Positions 46,545 through 54,799 of a stretch of 64,000 bases of DNA are shown here, piece by piece. Position 1 is the first letter of the stretch; the number at the start of each line of letters is the position of its first letter. Source of the stretch: Streptomyces rishiriensis (GTDB lineage: Bacteria > Actinomycetota > Actinomycetes > Streptomycetales > Streptomycetaceae); NCBI RefSeq assembly GCF_003112535.1, contig NZ_BEWA01000019.1, positions 62,001-126,000 of the forward strand, in the 5' to 3' direction. Both the position numbers and the translations under genes were made by a program. The notes below the pieces were generated by a model that was given only the letters and a program-made list of their open reading frames with translations, did not search any database and had not been told where the DNA came from.

Positions 46545-46925
46545 TCAGCGCTGGAGGGGGACGGCCGGCTCGGCGAGTTCGGCCGGCTCACAGGAGGACG
46601 CGCTCTGCGCGGCCTGGTCCGTGTCGGGGAGGCCGCGGTGGCGGCAGCTGGGGGACTTCCCGTGGGCCTCGGCCCGGATGCGCTGCTTCATCGTGGGCGG
46701 AAGGGAGCGGGCCTGGGACCAGAGCCAGGGCGACGAGGCCGTCGGCCAGTCCGGCGTGTGCGCGGTGGTCGCGCTCTCACCGGTGTGCGCCGGTTCGGTG
46801 CGCGCCGGCTCGGTCTGCGCCGTCGCCGAGGCGGCGGTCGTCGTGATCAGTCCGAGCGCCGTGCACAGCGCCAGAACGGCGGTGACGATGGCGGTCCACA
46901 GCTTCATGACCCGGTTCTCGGTCAT
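46545..46925 (-). CDS. small secreted protein, DUF6344-like
   Basis: 126 residues with a signal peptide (MKLWTAIVTAVLALCTALGLITTTAASATAQ) and a short exported domain of low complexity with WPTASSPWLWSQARSLPPTMKQRI. GAGGGG precedes the ATG. The assignment to the DUF6344 family is tentative. No function is known. It diverges from the DLW-39 gene. Confidence 0.6.
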   Translation of the reverse strand: MTENRVMKLWTAIVTAVLALCTALGLITTTAASATAQTEPARTEPAHTGESATTAHTPDWPTASSPWLWSQARSLPPTMKQRIRAEAHGKSPSCRHRGLPDTDQAAQSASSCEPAELAEPAVPLQR

Positions 46926-47273
46926 GGCCCCTCACTTTCGGGTTGGGCGATTTGCGTACTTTCCTCATGATGTGTATGGACGCCGCGAAGTGGTGGACCG
47001 ACGCTCGTGGCGTGGCGTTGTTCCGATGAACACCACCCGTATGGCCGCAAAGGCGTGGAAAACGGGAGGAGAAGTAACTTTCATGGCGGTGTCGGGCGAA
47101 AATCACCCTCTGTGGAGGTGTGATCACCCTCCGATCGGAGCGGCGCCGTCCGCCCCTACTGCGCTGCCGAAGGCGGGAGTTGGGGGCGGGACGCAGGTCA
47201 CCGATCGGTATCGGTCGGTGTGTATAGTCGGGCGCCAGAGGTCCCCAACGTCAAGGAAAGACGAGGTCGCGCG
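46926..47273. other. divergent promoter region
   Basis: This 348-bp gap lies between the divergent DUF6344-like and DLW-39 genes. A good -10 (TATAGT, 47223-47228) serves the rightward gene, but no clear -35 is seen. The middle is less GC-rich than its surroundings (about 46940-47110), as expected of a regulatory region. Confidence 0.5.
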
Positions 47274-47402
47274 GTGAAGAAGCTTCTCCTGGTCGCACTG
47301 GCCGCTATCGGCGGGCTCCTCGTGTACCGCCAGATCCAGGCGGATCGCGCCGAGCAGGATCTGTGGACGGAGGCGACTGACTCCGTGCCTACGGGTTCGT
47401 GA
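47274..47402 (+). CDS. DLW-39 family miniprotein
   Basis: A 42-residue protein from a GTG: a basic start (KK), one hydrophobic segment (LLLVALAAIGGLLVYRQI) and a polar tail containing QDLW, the family signature. It is a streptomycete miniprotein of unknown function, found in this position after gyrA and tRNA-Ile. A terminator directly follows. Confidence 0.85.
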   Translation: MKKLLLVALAAIGGLLVYRQIQADRAEQDLWTEATDSVPTGS

Positions 47403-47426
47403 GTATCGATACCGAAGACTGAGCAG

Positions 47427-47456
47427 ACCCCGGCCGCCGTAGCGGTCGGGGTTTTG
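47427..47456 (+). terminator. DLW-39 terminator
   Basis: CCCCGGCCGC (47428-47437) pairs with GCGGTCGGGG (47442-47451), one G-T pair, followed by TTTT. Confidence 0.85.
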
Positions 47457-47589
47457 TGTTCTGTGTTGCGCGAGCGCCCGAGCCGAGTTAACGCGGGCTT
47501 TTCGGACGGCCGTACGCAATGCACGGGTGCCGCGGGCGCGGGCGGGGCAGGATGGCCCACGTTCGGTCGAAGGCGAGGGGGCGGGGTCG

Positions 47590-49179
47590 ATGGGCCGGCG
47601 TGCGGGGCGGCGTGGCGGGCGTGGCGTCGGCGGGTGGCGCGCCGTCGTACGGATCACGGCCGTGGGCGCGGCGCTCTGCGCGTCGTCGGCGACGCTGCCC
47701 GGACCGGACGCCGTGGCAGCGCCGGACGTCACGTCCTACGCCTTCTCCGACGACGTCCGCACCGTCCAGCCGGCCACGGGCACCACCCGGGCCGCAGCGC
47801 TGACGCCCGGCGCCACCTACCGGAGCTCCCTCTCCCTCCCCTCCCCGACCGGAAGCGAGGGCCAGGCCCCGGACGGGAGCCAGGGGCAGCAACAAGGACA
47901 AGGACAAGGGCAAGGGCAAGGGCAAGAGGGAAAGACGGGGGGAGAGGTCGCGAGGGCCTACTTCCGGCTCGAACTCGACGACGTCTCGAACGTCTACGTC
48001 GCCGTGACGGCCATCCCACGCGCGGGATCGAAGCTCGCCGTCGGCGACGGGATCACCGTTTCCGTGCAGGACGCCGACAGCACCCCCTGCTCCCGCGACA
48101 CGGCGATCATCGGGGCGTCCAAGAGCCCGCAGCCGATCACGGCGTGGGGAGCCCGCGAGCTACTCCCGGGCAGAGGGACGTGCCAGGGGGCCGGGACGTA
48201 CTACGTCATCGTCGAACGCACCAGAACCAGAGCCGGAACGAGCGCCGGAACCGAAGCCGGAACGAGCGCCGGAACCGAAGCCGGAACGAGCGCCGGAACC
48301 GGTGCCGGAACTGGTACTGGTGCCGGTACCGGTGTCGGTGAGGAGCCGTGGGAGCTGGAGATCGCGCCCGTCTCCGAGCCGGCGCTCAAGCGGGCGGTGG
48401 CCACGAGAGTGCCCGAGGAGTGGGACTCCGCCACCCCCACACCGCCCACCGGCGCACCGGCGGCCGTCCGGGGCGGGGCCGGCTTCGCCAAGGCGACGGC
48501 CGTCGAACAGGGTGTCTGGCGCGACGAGATCGCCCCCGGGCAGACCCTCTTCTACAAGGTCCCCCTCGACTGGGGTCGTCAGGTGTCCGCCTCCGTCGGC
48601 CTGGGCAGCGCGGACAAGGACTCCGGGTACGTGGTCGACGCCCTGGACATGACGCTCTACAACCCGGTGCGAGCCGAGGTCAAGGACGCGAGCGTCGGTT
48701 ACGGCGGCCGTCAGAAGTCGGCGGCGCTGACGCCCGTACCGCCGGTCAGGTACGTCAACCGGTACGCCTCCGCGAGCACGACGAAGGCCCTGCGGTTCGC
48801 CGGCTCCTACTACCTCGTGGTGCACCTCGCCGCACAGGTCGGCGAACGCTTCGGAGCGGGCCCCTACGGGCTGACCCTGCGCGTTCGGGTCGACGGGAGC
48901 ACACAGGCCGCCCCGGACTACGCGGGACGATCGGCGCCACGCGGGTTCTTCGACGTCGGCCCGCGCGATCCCGAGCTCTCGGCCGGGCCGGGACTGACGA
49001 GCGGTGACGCCGCCGGAGGCGGTGGAGCGTCGGACGGCGACCCCGCGATGAAGGCGGTCGCCGTGGGCGGCCTCGGCGCCGGAAGCGTGCTGCTGGCGGT
49101 GCTCGGAGCCTGGACGCTGACCGCTCGGCGCAGGGCCGCGGCTCAGATGCGCGCCAACGCCCAGAACCCCACGGCGTAG
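47590..49179 (+). CDS. secreted membrane-anchored protein with internal repeats
   Basis: The ATG at 47590, preceded by a purine-rich GAGGGGGCGGGG, gives 529 residues. Signal region: GRRAGRR, then VRITAVGAALCASSATLPGPDAVA. A Gln-Gly repeat (about residues 100-113) and AGTSAGTE repeats (about 214-238) interrupt the exported region, which looks like two beta-rich domains. One C-terminal helix (AVGGLGAGSVLLAVLGAWTLTA) and a basic tail complete it. Family not recognised. Its last 37 bp overlap the 3' end of the convergent kinase gene. Confidence 0.72.
   Translation: MGRRAGRRGGRGVGGWRAVVRITAVGAALCASSATLPGPDAVAAPDVTSYAFSDDVRTVQPATGTTRAAALTPGATYRSSLSLPSPTGSEGQAPDGSQGQQQGQGQGQGQGQEGKTGGEVARAYFRLELDDVSNVYVAVTAIPRAGSKLAVGDGITVSVQDADSTPCSRDTAIIGASKSPQPITAWGARELLPGRGTCQGAGTYYVIVERTRTRAGTSAGTEAGTSAGTEAGTSAGTGAGTGTGAGTGVGEEPWELEIAPVSEPALKRAVATRVPEEWDSATPTPPTGAPAAVRGGAGFAKATAVEQGVWRDEIAPGQTLFYKVPLDWGRQVSASVGLGSADKDSGYVVDALDMTLYNPVRAEVKDASVGYGGRQKSAALTPVPPVRYVNRYASASTTKALRFAGSYYLVVHLAAQVGERFGAGPYGLTLRVRVDGSTQAAPDYAGRSAPRGFFDVGPRDPELSAGPGLTSGDAAGGGGASDGDPAMKAVAVGGLGAGSVLLAVLGAWTLTARRRAAAQMRANAQNPTA
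47893..47932 (+). repeat. 6-bp tandem repeat encoding Gln-Gly
   Basis: GGACAA/GGGCAA units, about six copies, encode a Gly-Gln run in the secreted protein. Confidence 0.65.
48231..48302 (+). repeat. 24-bp tandem repeat encoding AGTSAGTE
   Basis: Three near-identical 24-bp units (48231-48254, 48255-48278, 48279-48302), each encoding AGTSAGTE (the last copy diverges at its end), then degenerate AGTG codons. Confidence 0.8.
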
Positions 49180-50873
49180 CAGGCCAGCGCGAGGAGCAGC
49201 ATCGGCACCGCGACCTTCGCGGGCGGGCCGGGACGCCCACGGCGCACGGCCCGGTGTCCTCGTCGACGTCCGTGCTGCGAGACCTGGGAGACCTGCGGGG
49301 CTTGCGGGGCTTCTTGAGGTACCTGGGAAGGCTGGTAGGGCTGGAGGTTTCCCGGGTCCTGCGCGGTGTACGAGGCGGTGGAGGAATCCGGGTGGTGGCC
49401 GCCGCGGGAGGGCGGTGCGAACGTCGGCTCCGGCGCGTAGGAGGGGGCGGGGGAGCCGGGAGGGGCGTGGTGCGGCGGGGCCGGCAGGGGCGCGGACGGC
49501 GGCGCGTACGCGGGCGGACGGGGCGCGGGGGACAGCATCGGCGTGGGCGGGGGCGTGTGTGTGGGCGGGTGCGAGGGCGTCGGCGTGGGGGAGGAGGTCC
49601 CCGTCGGCTGCGGTGGCGGCAGATGGAAGCTTCCGGTGTCCGACATGGAGGGATGCCCCGCCCGCCGTGGGTCGATCGGCACGGAATCGGTGCCGGGCCA
49701 CGCCGAACCGGAACCCGTGCTGTCGACACCACCGCTCCCGTTCATGGGAGCGGCCCCGGCCCTGGCACCGAACCCGGCACCGAACCCGGTGCCGGCACCG
49801 GTGCCGGACGGAGCGCCGGCACCGGGCCACGCAGTACCGGAGGGAAGGGATCCGCTGCCCGCAGGGGCTGACCCGGGGGCGATCGTTTCCGACCGCGAGG
49901 GCAGAGATCCGGCGTCCGGACGGGCCGTGCCAGGAGCGGCGCCGACAGCTGCACCGGGTCGAGTGGGCGGGGAGGCGGCGTCCCGCGAGGAGGCCGAGGG
50001 GCCTTCCGGACCGAACCCCGGCGGGAGAGGCCCCAGTTGGTCGAAGATCTCGATCATCTCGTCGTCCGGGCCCGGCTCGGGCAGCAGCTCGACGGCGGCG
50101 GCGAGCGCCTTGCGCGCCCCCGTGGCCGAGCGGAAACGTGCCTGCGGGTCCGGTTGCAGCAGCGTGGCCACGACCTGCCAGAGCGGCTCCGGAACGGTCT
50201 TGGGAGCGCTCGGCGTCCCGTGTTCCGCGAAGTACTGCACGAGCGCCTTGGCGTCGGGCTTGGCGCCCTCCAGCAGATACAGCGCCACCAGGCCGACGGC
50301 GAACAGGTCGGCGGGGAAGTCCGGATCGGCGCCCAGCATCTGCTCCGGCGCGAGGTAACCGGGCGTCCCCACCACGAGATTGGTGTCCGTCAGGCGGGGC
50401 TCGCCCAACCGCATCGCGATGCCGAAGTCGGAGAGCCGCAGCCGCGGCCGGCCCGTACCGGTGGCCTCCAGCAGGATGTTGGCCGGTTTGATGTCACGGT
50501 GCACGACGCCTTCCGCGTGGACCGCCGTCAGCCCGGCCAGCAACTGATCGAGCAGGGTGCACACGAACACCGGCGGCAGCGGCCCGTAGTCGTTCACGAG
50601 GTGGACCAGCGAGCCCCCCGCGACCAGGTCCATCGTGAACAGGACCTTGTCGTCGTCGGCGGCCCAGCTGGCGGGAGCGAGCACATGGGGATGGTCGATC
50701 CGCAGCGCCTGCTCGCGCACGAAGCGCAGCAGCGCGTGCGCGTCGCTCTGCTGAAGCACCTTGGCGGCCACGTAGCGGCGCCGGCGGTGGTCCCAGGCGC
50801 GCCAGACCGCGCCCACCCCTCCCCGGCCGATCGGGTCGGCCAGTTCGTACCGTGCGGCGAAGACCTCACCCAT
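49143..50873 (-). CDS. Ser/Thr protein kinase with long Pro-rich tail and C-terminal anchor
   Basis: The ATG at 50873 gives 576 residues. The kinase domain (about 9-265) has the Gly-loop GRGGVGAVWRA, catalytic HRDIKPANILL, DFG and GTPGYLAPEQ, so it is active by motif. A long Pro/Ser/Gly-rich linker of about 230 residues precedes a single C-terminal helix (VPMLLLALACYAVGFWALARI). No PASTA or sensor domain is seen. GGGAGGAG lies about 14 bases upstream of the ATG and the 18-bp tandem repeat beyond it. The 3' end overlaps the convergent gene by 37 bp. Confidence 0.87.
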   Translation of the reverse strand: MGEVFAARYELADPIGRGGVGAVWRAWDHRRRRYVAAKVLQQSDAHALLRFVREQALRIDHPHVLAPASWAADDDKVLFTMDLVAGGSLVHLVNDYGPLPPVFVCTLLDQLLAGLTAVHAEGVVHRDIKPANILLEATGTGRPRLRLSDFGIAMRLGEPRLTDTNLVVGTPGYLAPEQMLGADPDFPADLFAVGLVALYLLEGAKPDAKALVQYFAEHGTPSAPKTVPEPLWQVVATLLQPDPQARFRSATGARKALAAAVELLPEPGPDDEMIEIFDQLGPLPPGFGPEGPSASSRDAASPPTRPGAAVGAAPGTARPDAGSLPSRSETIAPGSAPAGSGSLPSGTAWPGAGAPSGTGAGTGFGAGFGARAGAAPMNGSGGVDSTGSGSAWPGTDSVPIDPRRAGHPSMSDTGSFHLPPPQPTGTSSPTPTPSHPPTHTPPPTPMLSPAPRPPAYAPPSAPLPAPPHHAPPGSPAPSYAPEPTFAPPSRGGHHPDSSTASYTAQDPGNLQPYQPSQVPQEAPQAPQVSQVSQHGRRRGHRAVRRGRPGPPAKVAVPMLLLALACYAVGFWALARI

Positions 50874-51212
50874 GGCAGTGCGTCGCTCCTCCCCCTCGGT
50901 CCCCCTGATCCCGCTGGTCCCTCTGATCCCGCTGGTCCCTCTGATCCCGCTGGTCCCTCTGATCCCGCTGGTCCCTCTGATCCCGTTTCTCTCTGGTCCC
51001 GCGTCTCCCCCGGTCACGTTGGCCCCCGGTCCCTTACGAGGGGCTCCTCTTCTGCCACTTCCCCCGTGCGGAGCGATACGACCCCCCGTGGCGAGCTGCA
51101 CGACCCCCCGTGCGCGCCGCCGTGCCACGTCGTACCGTCCTTCGACCGCAGTCCCCCGACCGCTCGCCGACCACCCGGCTGCCGAACCCCCTTCGGCGAC
51201 CGGGCCGAGGGA
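50874..51212. other. kinase upstream region with tandem repeat
   Basis: 339 bp between the HTH gene and the kinase gene. It holds the 18-bp repeat array at 50898-50987. The minus frame remains open to 51128, reading the repeat as GIRGTS units, but the kinase fold starts only at 50873. Otherwise nothing stands out. Confidence 0.55.
50898..50987. repeat. 18-bp tandem repeat, five copies
   Basis: Five copies of GGTCCCTCTGATCCCGCT, at 50898, 50916, 50934, 50952 and 50970; the first and last each have one mismatch. It lies in the kinase leader, 25 bp before the ATG. Confidence 0.9.
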
Positions 51213-51761
51213 TCAGTTCTGGTGGGACTGGTAGTGCGCGACCGCGTCGGAGGTCCGGCCCGCGCCGTACACCCGGAGGAACTCTGCCAGTTCCGGGTGG
51301 CTCGGGGCGAGGGTGTCCGCGGCCTCGATGATGTCGCCCGCGGCGGCCACAGAGCGCAGCAGGGACTGGATCTCGCGGACCACCCGCTTGACTGTGGGCG
51401 CCCCCGAACTGTTCGTCGTGTGTGTGGTGTTGCTGAGCACCGAACCCCCCTGGGAGCGCTTGATCTCGTCCATGCGCTCGGTCGCCTCGGCGGCGCTGAC
51501 GCTGCCGTCCGCGACCTGCGCCGCCAACTCCTGCAGCAGCTGCACCCGCTGCACCACCGCCGGGTTTCCGATCTTCGCCCGCTGACCGCTCATCAGCTGC
51601 GACAGCATCGGCGCCGAAAGTCCCAGCACCCCCGCGAGACGAGCCTGGTTGAGACCAAGATCGTCGATGAGCTTACGGAAGAGCGCCCCCAGCGGCTCCC
51701 CGTACCAGTTCCGCTGCAGTTCCCGCGCTCTCGCGGTCGCTTCCTGCTGTGCGGCGTCCAT
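51213..51761 (-). CDS. helix-turn-helix (XRE-like) DNA-binding protein
   Basis: The ATG at 51761 after GGGGAG gives 182 residues (MDAAQQEATARARELQRNWYG). The helix-turn-helix lies at about 32-60 (DDLGLNQARLAGVLGLSAPMLSQLMSGQR). The C-terminal half is helical and may dimerise. A 36-bp perfect palindrome sits 21 bp upstream and may be its own operator. The upstream in-frame start at 51839 would read through that palindrome and is rejected. Target genes unknown; the neighbouring kinase gene lies downstream on the same strand. Confidence 0.85.
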   Translation of the reverse strand: MDAAQQEATARARELQRNWYGEPLGALFRKLIDDLGLNQARLAGVLGLSAPMLSQLMSGQRAKIGNPAVVQRVQLLQELAAQVADGSVSAAEATERMDEIKRSQGGSVLSNTTHTTNSSGAPTVKRVVREIQSLLRSVAAAGDIIEAADTLAPSHPELAEFLRVYGAGRTSDAVAHYQSHQN

Positions 51762-51782
51762 TGCGTCTCCCCATCGCTTCCC

Positions 51783-51818
51783 CAGAAACGCGGTTCGCTG
51801 TAGCGAACCGCGTTTCTG
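51783..51818. promoter_or_regulatory. 36-bp palindromic operator upstream of the HTH gene
   Basis: CAGAAACGCGGTTCGCT (51783-51799), two bases, then its exact complement (51802-51818): a perfect 17-bp inverted repeat. No U-run follows, so an operator or leader hairpin is likelier than a terminator. Confidence 0.8.
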
Positions 51819-51860
51819 CATCTTACGGAGAGTGGTCATCCGCGGGGACCCCCCTTCTTT

Positions 51861-51891
51861 TTGCGAGATACCCCGGGTGACCCGGTACTCT
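51861..51891 (+). promoter_or_regulatory. possible tRNA-Ala promoter
   Basis: TTGCGA (51861-51866) and TACTCT (51886-51891) with a long 19-base spacer, about 50 bp before the tRNA. Confidence 0.35.
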
Positions 51892-51942
51892 TGTCTGCGG
51901 CGCCCGCCGGTACGAACTCTGCACCGGACGGACGTCTGTCGA

Positions 51943-52015
51943 GGGGCCTTAGCTCAGTTGGTAGAGCGCTGTCTTTGCATGGCAGATGTCAGGGGTTCGA
52001 CTCCCCTAGGCTCCA
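51943..52015 (+). tRNA. tRNA-Ala (UGC)
   Basis: A 73-base cloverleaf: acceptor GGGGCCT with AGGCTCC (one G-T pair), anticodon loop TTTGCAT with TGC, T-arm AGGGGTTCGACTCCCCT. CCA is not encoded. Confidence 0.97.
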
Positions 52016-52021
52016 CACGAA

Positions 52022-52065
52022 GAAGACCCCTCCTACCTGCGTAGACGCAGATGGGAGGGGTCTTC
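52022..52065 (+). terminator. tRNA-Ala terminator
   Basis: A long hairpin: 12-bp outer stem (52022-52033 with 52054-52065) and an inner CTGCG/CGCAG stem. It is also 3' of the convergent DUF5324 gene. Confidence 0.8.
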
Positions 52066-52134
52066 GGCGTGACAGGGGCGGTGTGCGGGAGCCGCTGCGC
52101 CGTCCGCGCCGCGGTCGTGCCCGGCGGCGGCCGC

Positions 52135-52839
52135 TCAGGGGCGGTCGTCGCGATGCGCGGCCTCCTCCTCGGCCTGCTTGGCCTGCACCTCGGGGTCCAG
52201 GGCGGAGGGGTCCTCGCTGCCGTCCACGGCGGTCAGACCGCCCGAGGCGGGAACCTCCGTGGCCGCGGGCGGCTCGACGAGCCAGTCCGGGTTCGCCTGC
52301 TTGTCCCACCACTTCCAGGCCGCGAAGGCGCCGCCGCCGACCACACCGATCACGGCGAGGACCTTGGCGAGCTTGCCCGCCTTGGCGCGACGCCGGTGCT
52401 TGCGCACCAGCTTCTCGATCTCCTTGGGCGTCACCTGACCGCGCAGAGCGGCCAGCGCGGCGACGCCACGAGCGGCGGCCTCTTCCTTCACGGGTCCGGC
52501 CGCGGCGACCGCCTGCTCGATCCGCGGTCGGGAGTAGTCGGCCGCCTGCCGTGCGGCCAGGCGGGTACGGGCGGCCGCTTCCTGTGCGGCCAGGTCGACC
52601 TTCGGCGGGACATGCGTCTTCGCTTGCTCCAGGCGCGGGGCGACGTGGGCGTCATACTGCACGCGGGCCTGTTCGGCGGCCTGCGACACCTTGGGCGCGA
52701 GCCGTACGCGGGCCTCATGCGCGTAAAGCGCGGCCCGCTCCTTGGCCGTGTCGGCGTAAGGCGCCACCACTTCCGCGGCGTGCAGCACGCTGTCCTTCGC
52801 CGAGCCGGTCGCGGCGCGCACGCTGTCGATGCGGGTCAC
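52135..52839 (-). CDS. DUF5324 family membrane protein
   Basis: 234 residues from a GTG. A long Ala/Arg/Glu-rich helical region (1 to about 165) with regularly spaced AAEQARVQYDAHVAPRLEQAK-type stretches could form a coiled coil. A basic stretch RKHRRRAKAGK, one membrane helix (LAKVLAVIGVVGGGAFAAW) and an acidic tail follow. Streptomyces-specific family of unknown function. Confidence 0.8.
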   Translation of the reverse strand: MTRIDSVRAATGSAKDSVLHAAEVVAPYADTAKERAALYAHEARVRLAPKVSQAAEQARVQYDAHVAPRLEQAKTHVPPKVDLAAQEAAARTRLAARQAADYSRPRIEQAVAAAGPVKEEAAARGVAALAALRGQVTPKEIEKLVRKHRRRAKAGKLAKVLAVIGVVGGGAFAAWKWWDKQANPDWLVEPPAATEVPASGGLTAVDGSEDPSALDPEVQAKQAEEEAAHRDDRP

Positions 52840-53201
52840 GTGTTCCTCCTCCTCGGTGGCGTACGGTATTTCGACTTTCCACCCTTTTACGGATCATGCC
52901 TGCCGAGGGCCTTCTCGGCATGTGTGGACACGCATCCGGGTGCCGATCCCGGGCGGATCATGGGCAGATAACGGGATACGGCGGATGTATTCGGTTCGGA
53001 TGCGGGCAATGGCAGCAGAGAGCCGACAGAACGACAAAGCCGACGATGCCACGGATCGGCCCCGACCGCTCCCGTCCTGGGCGACTCGGACGCAATTCCG
53101 TACCCGATCCGTCGGTTCCCGTCCCGGAACGAGTCGTCCGGCCTCGCCCGCCCCGCGCCGTGCGAGGATCGGGGCGTCACAGGAACAACGGAAGGCAGAT
53201 C
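52840..53201. other. divergent region between DUF5324 and cyclophilin genes
   Basis: 362 bp. It holds a small hairpin (TGCCGAG 52901-52907 with CTCGGCA 52914-52920) and the two leaders; no consensus promoter pair is convincing by eye. The open plus frame through this region is a compositional artefact joined to the cyclophilin frame. Confidence 0.4.
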
Positions 53202-53735
53202 GTGGCCGAGCAGCTGTACGCCACCCTGAAGACCAACCACGGCGACATCGAGATCCGGCTCTTCCCGGACCACACCCCGAAGACGGTCAAGAACTTCGTC
53301 GAACTCGCCACCGGCGAGCGGGCATGGGTCAACCCCGAGACGGGTGCGAAGTCCACGGACAAGCTGTACGACGGCACGGTCTTCCACCGGGTGATCAGCG
53401 GATTCATGATCCAGGGCGGTGACCCGCTCGGCAACGGCACCGGCGGTCCCGGCTACCAGTTCGAGGACGAGTTCCACCCGGACCTGCGCTTCGACCGGCC
53501 CTACCTGCTGGCCATGGCCAACGCCGGCCCGGCCACCAACGGCTCGCAGTTCTTCATCACCGTCTCGCCCACGGCCTGGCTGACCCGCAAGCACACCATC
53601 TTCGGCGAGGTCACCGACGCGGCGAGCCAGAAGGTCGTGGACACGATCGCCGCCACCCAGACCAACCCGCGCACCGACCGCCCCCTGAAGGACGTCGTCA
53701 TCGAGTCGGTCGTCGTCGAGACCCGCCAGGTCTGA
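53202..53735 (+). CDS. cyclophilin-type peptidyl-prolyl isomerase
   Basis: The GTG at 53202, after GGAAGGCAG, gives 177 residues. Cyclophilin core motifs: YDGTVFHRVISGFMIQGGDP (catalytic Arg), NGSQFFIT and the active-site Trp/His region of TAWLTRKHTIFGEV. No signal peptide, so it is cytoplasmic. The longer open frame upstream is noncoding. The rhomboid gene follows. Confidence 0.94.
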   Translation: MAEQLYATLKTNHGDIEIRLFPDHTPKTVKNFVELATGERAWVNPETGAKSTDKLYDGTVFHRVISGFMIQGGDPLGNGTGGPGYQFEDEFHPDLRFDRPYLLAMANAGPATNGSQFFITVSPTAWLTRKHTIFGEVTDAASQKVVDTIAATQTNPRTDRPLKDVVIESVVVETRQV

Positions 53736-53891
53736 GCCGGGCCCAGGGCCGAGCGCCGTCCTGGGCGGGATCCTGGGCGGGACGTGCCCGCCCGGCCCCC
53801 GGGGAACCATGCGCCCTGTTCATCCGTAAGGATGGGCAGGGCGGTTCCTTTCCGACCACGCCGCCTCGCACGACTCATTTGGGGGAGCCCC

Positions 53892-54791
53892 ATGGACCAG
53901 GCGCCTGGCAGCCGGCAGGACGACGCCCACAACGGCCTGCCCGTCTGCTACCGGCACCCCGACCGGGAGACCGGCGTCCGCTGCACCCGCTGCGAGCGCC
54001 CGATCTGTCCCGAGTGCATGGTCAGCGCCTCCGTAGGCTTCCAGTGCCCGAACTGCGTCCGCGAGGGCTCCGGCACGGGCCACGCGCCCGACGCCGCACA
54101 GCCCCGCACCGTCGCGGGGGGCGCCATCGCCGCCGATCCCCATCTGGTCACCAAGATCCTCGTCGGTCTCAACCTCGCGCTGTTCCTGGTCCAGCAGGCC
54201 GTCGGCGAGAGCTTCACCGAGCGCTTCGAGCTGATCGGCCGCGCGATCATGCCGGCCCTCGGCTACGGCGCGTTGCAGGGCGTCGCCGAGGGGCAGTGGT
54301 ACCGGCTGCTGACCTCGATGTTCCTGCACCTGAGCTATATCCACATCCTGTCCAACATGCTCAGCCTGTGGTGGATCGGCGGTCCGCTCGAACGGGCCCT
54401 CGGCCGGGCCCGCTACCTCGCTGTGTACCTCGTGTCCGGCCTGGCCGGCGGCGCGCTGACGTATCTGATCGCCGCGCCCAACGAGGCCTCGCTCGGCGCC
54501 TCCGGCGCCATCTTCGGCCTGTTCGGGGCGCTCGTCGTGCTCGTGCGCCGGCAGCGCCTCGACATGCGGCCGGTCATCGCGCTGCTGGTGATCAACCTGG
54601 TCATCACGTTCGGCTGGTCCGGAATCGCCTGGCAGGCGCACATCGGCGGCCTGGTCGCCGGTCTGGTCGTCGGCGCCGCCATGGTCTACGCCCCGCGCGA
54701 GCGCCGTGCCCTGATCCAGTACGGGGCGTGTGCGCTGATGCTGGCGGTCGTCCTCGTCGTGACGCTCCTGAGGACTGCTCAGCTCACCTGA
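53892..54791 (+). CDS. rhomboid family intramembrane serine protease with zinc-ribbon
   Basis: The ATG at 53892 after GGGGGAG gives 299 residues. The N-terminus carries a B-box-like zinc motif (CYRHPDRETGVRCTRCERPICPECM, GFQCPNC). The rhomboid core has about seven helices, with HILSNMLSLWW, catalytic Ser in GASGAIFG and catalytic His in AHIGGLVAG. It is an active intramembrane protease by motif; substrate unknown. A cluster of DnaA boxes follows. Confidence 0.92.
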   Translation: MDQAPGSRQDDAHNGLPVCYRHPDRETGVRCTRCERPICPECMVSASVGFQCPNCVREGSGTGHAPDAAQPRTVAGGAIAADPHLVTKILVGLNLALFLVQQAVGESFTERFELIGRAIMPALGYGALQGVAEGQWYRLLTSMFLHLSYIHILSNMLSLWWIGGPLERALGRARYLAVYLVSGLAGGALTYLIAAPNEASLGASGAIFGLFGALVVLVRRQRLDMRPVIALLVINLVITFGWSGIAWQAHIGGLVAGLVVGAAMVYAPRERRALIQYGACALMLAVVLVVTLLRTAQLT

Positions 54792-54799
54792 GCGCTTCG

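Noticed and set aside
51783..51818. 36-bp palindrome as a transcription terminator
   Set aside because: It lies 5' of the HTH gene, no gene ends just before it on either strand, and there is no U-run.
52851..52858. TCACGTGT and other CACGTG hexamers (for example 16698, 19209, 24580, 29406) as further parS sites
   Set aside because: They match the 14-mer only at the central six to eight bases, too few for ParB.
51861..53201. Upstream extension of the cyclophilin frame through tRNA-Ala and the DUF5324 gene
   Set aside because: It crosses a tRNA and an oppositely oriented gene; the cyclophilin fold starts at the GTG at 53202 with a ribosome site.
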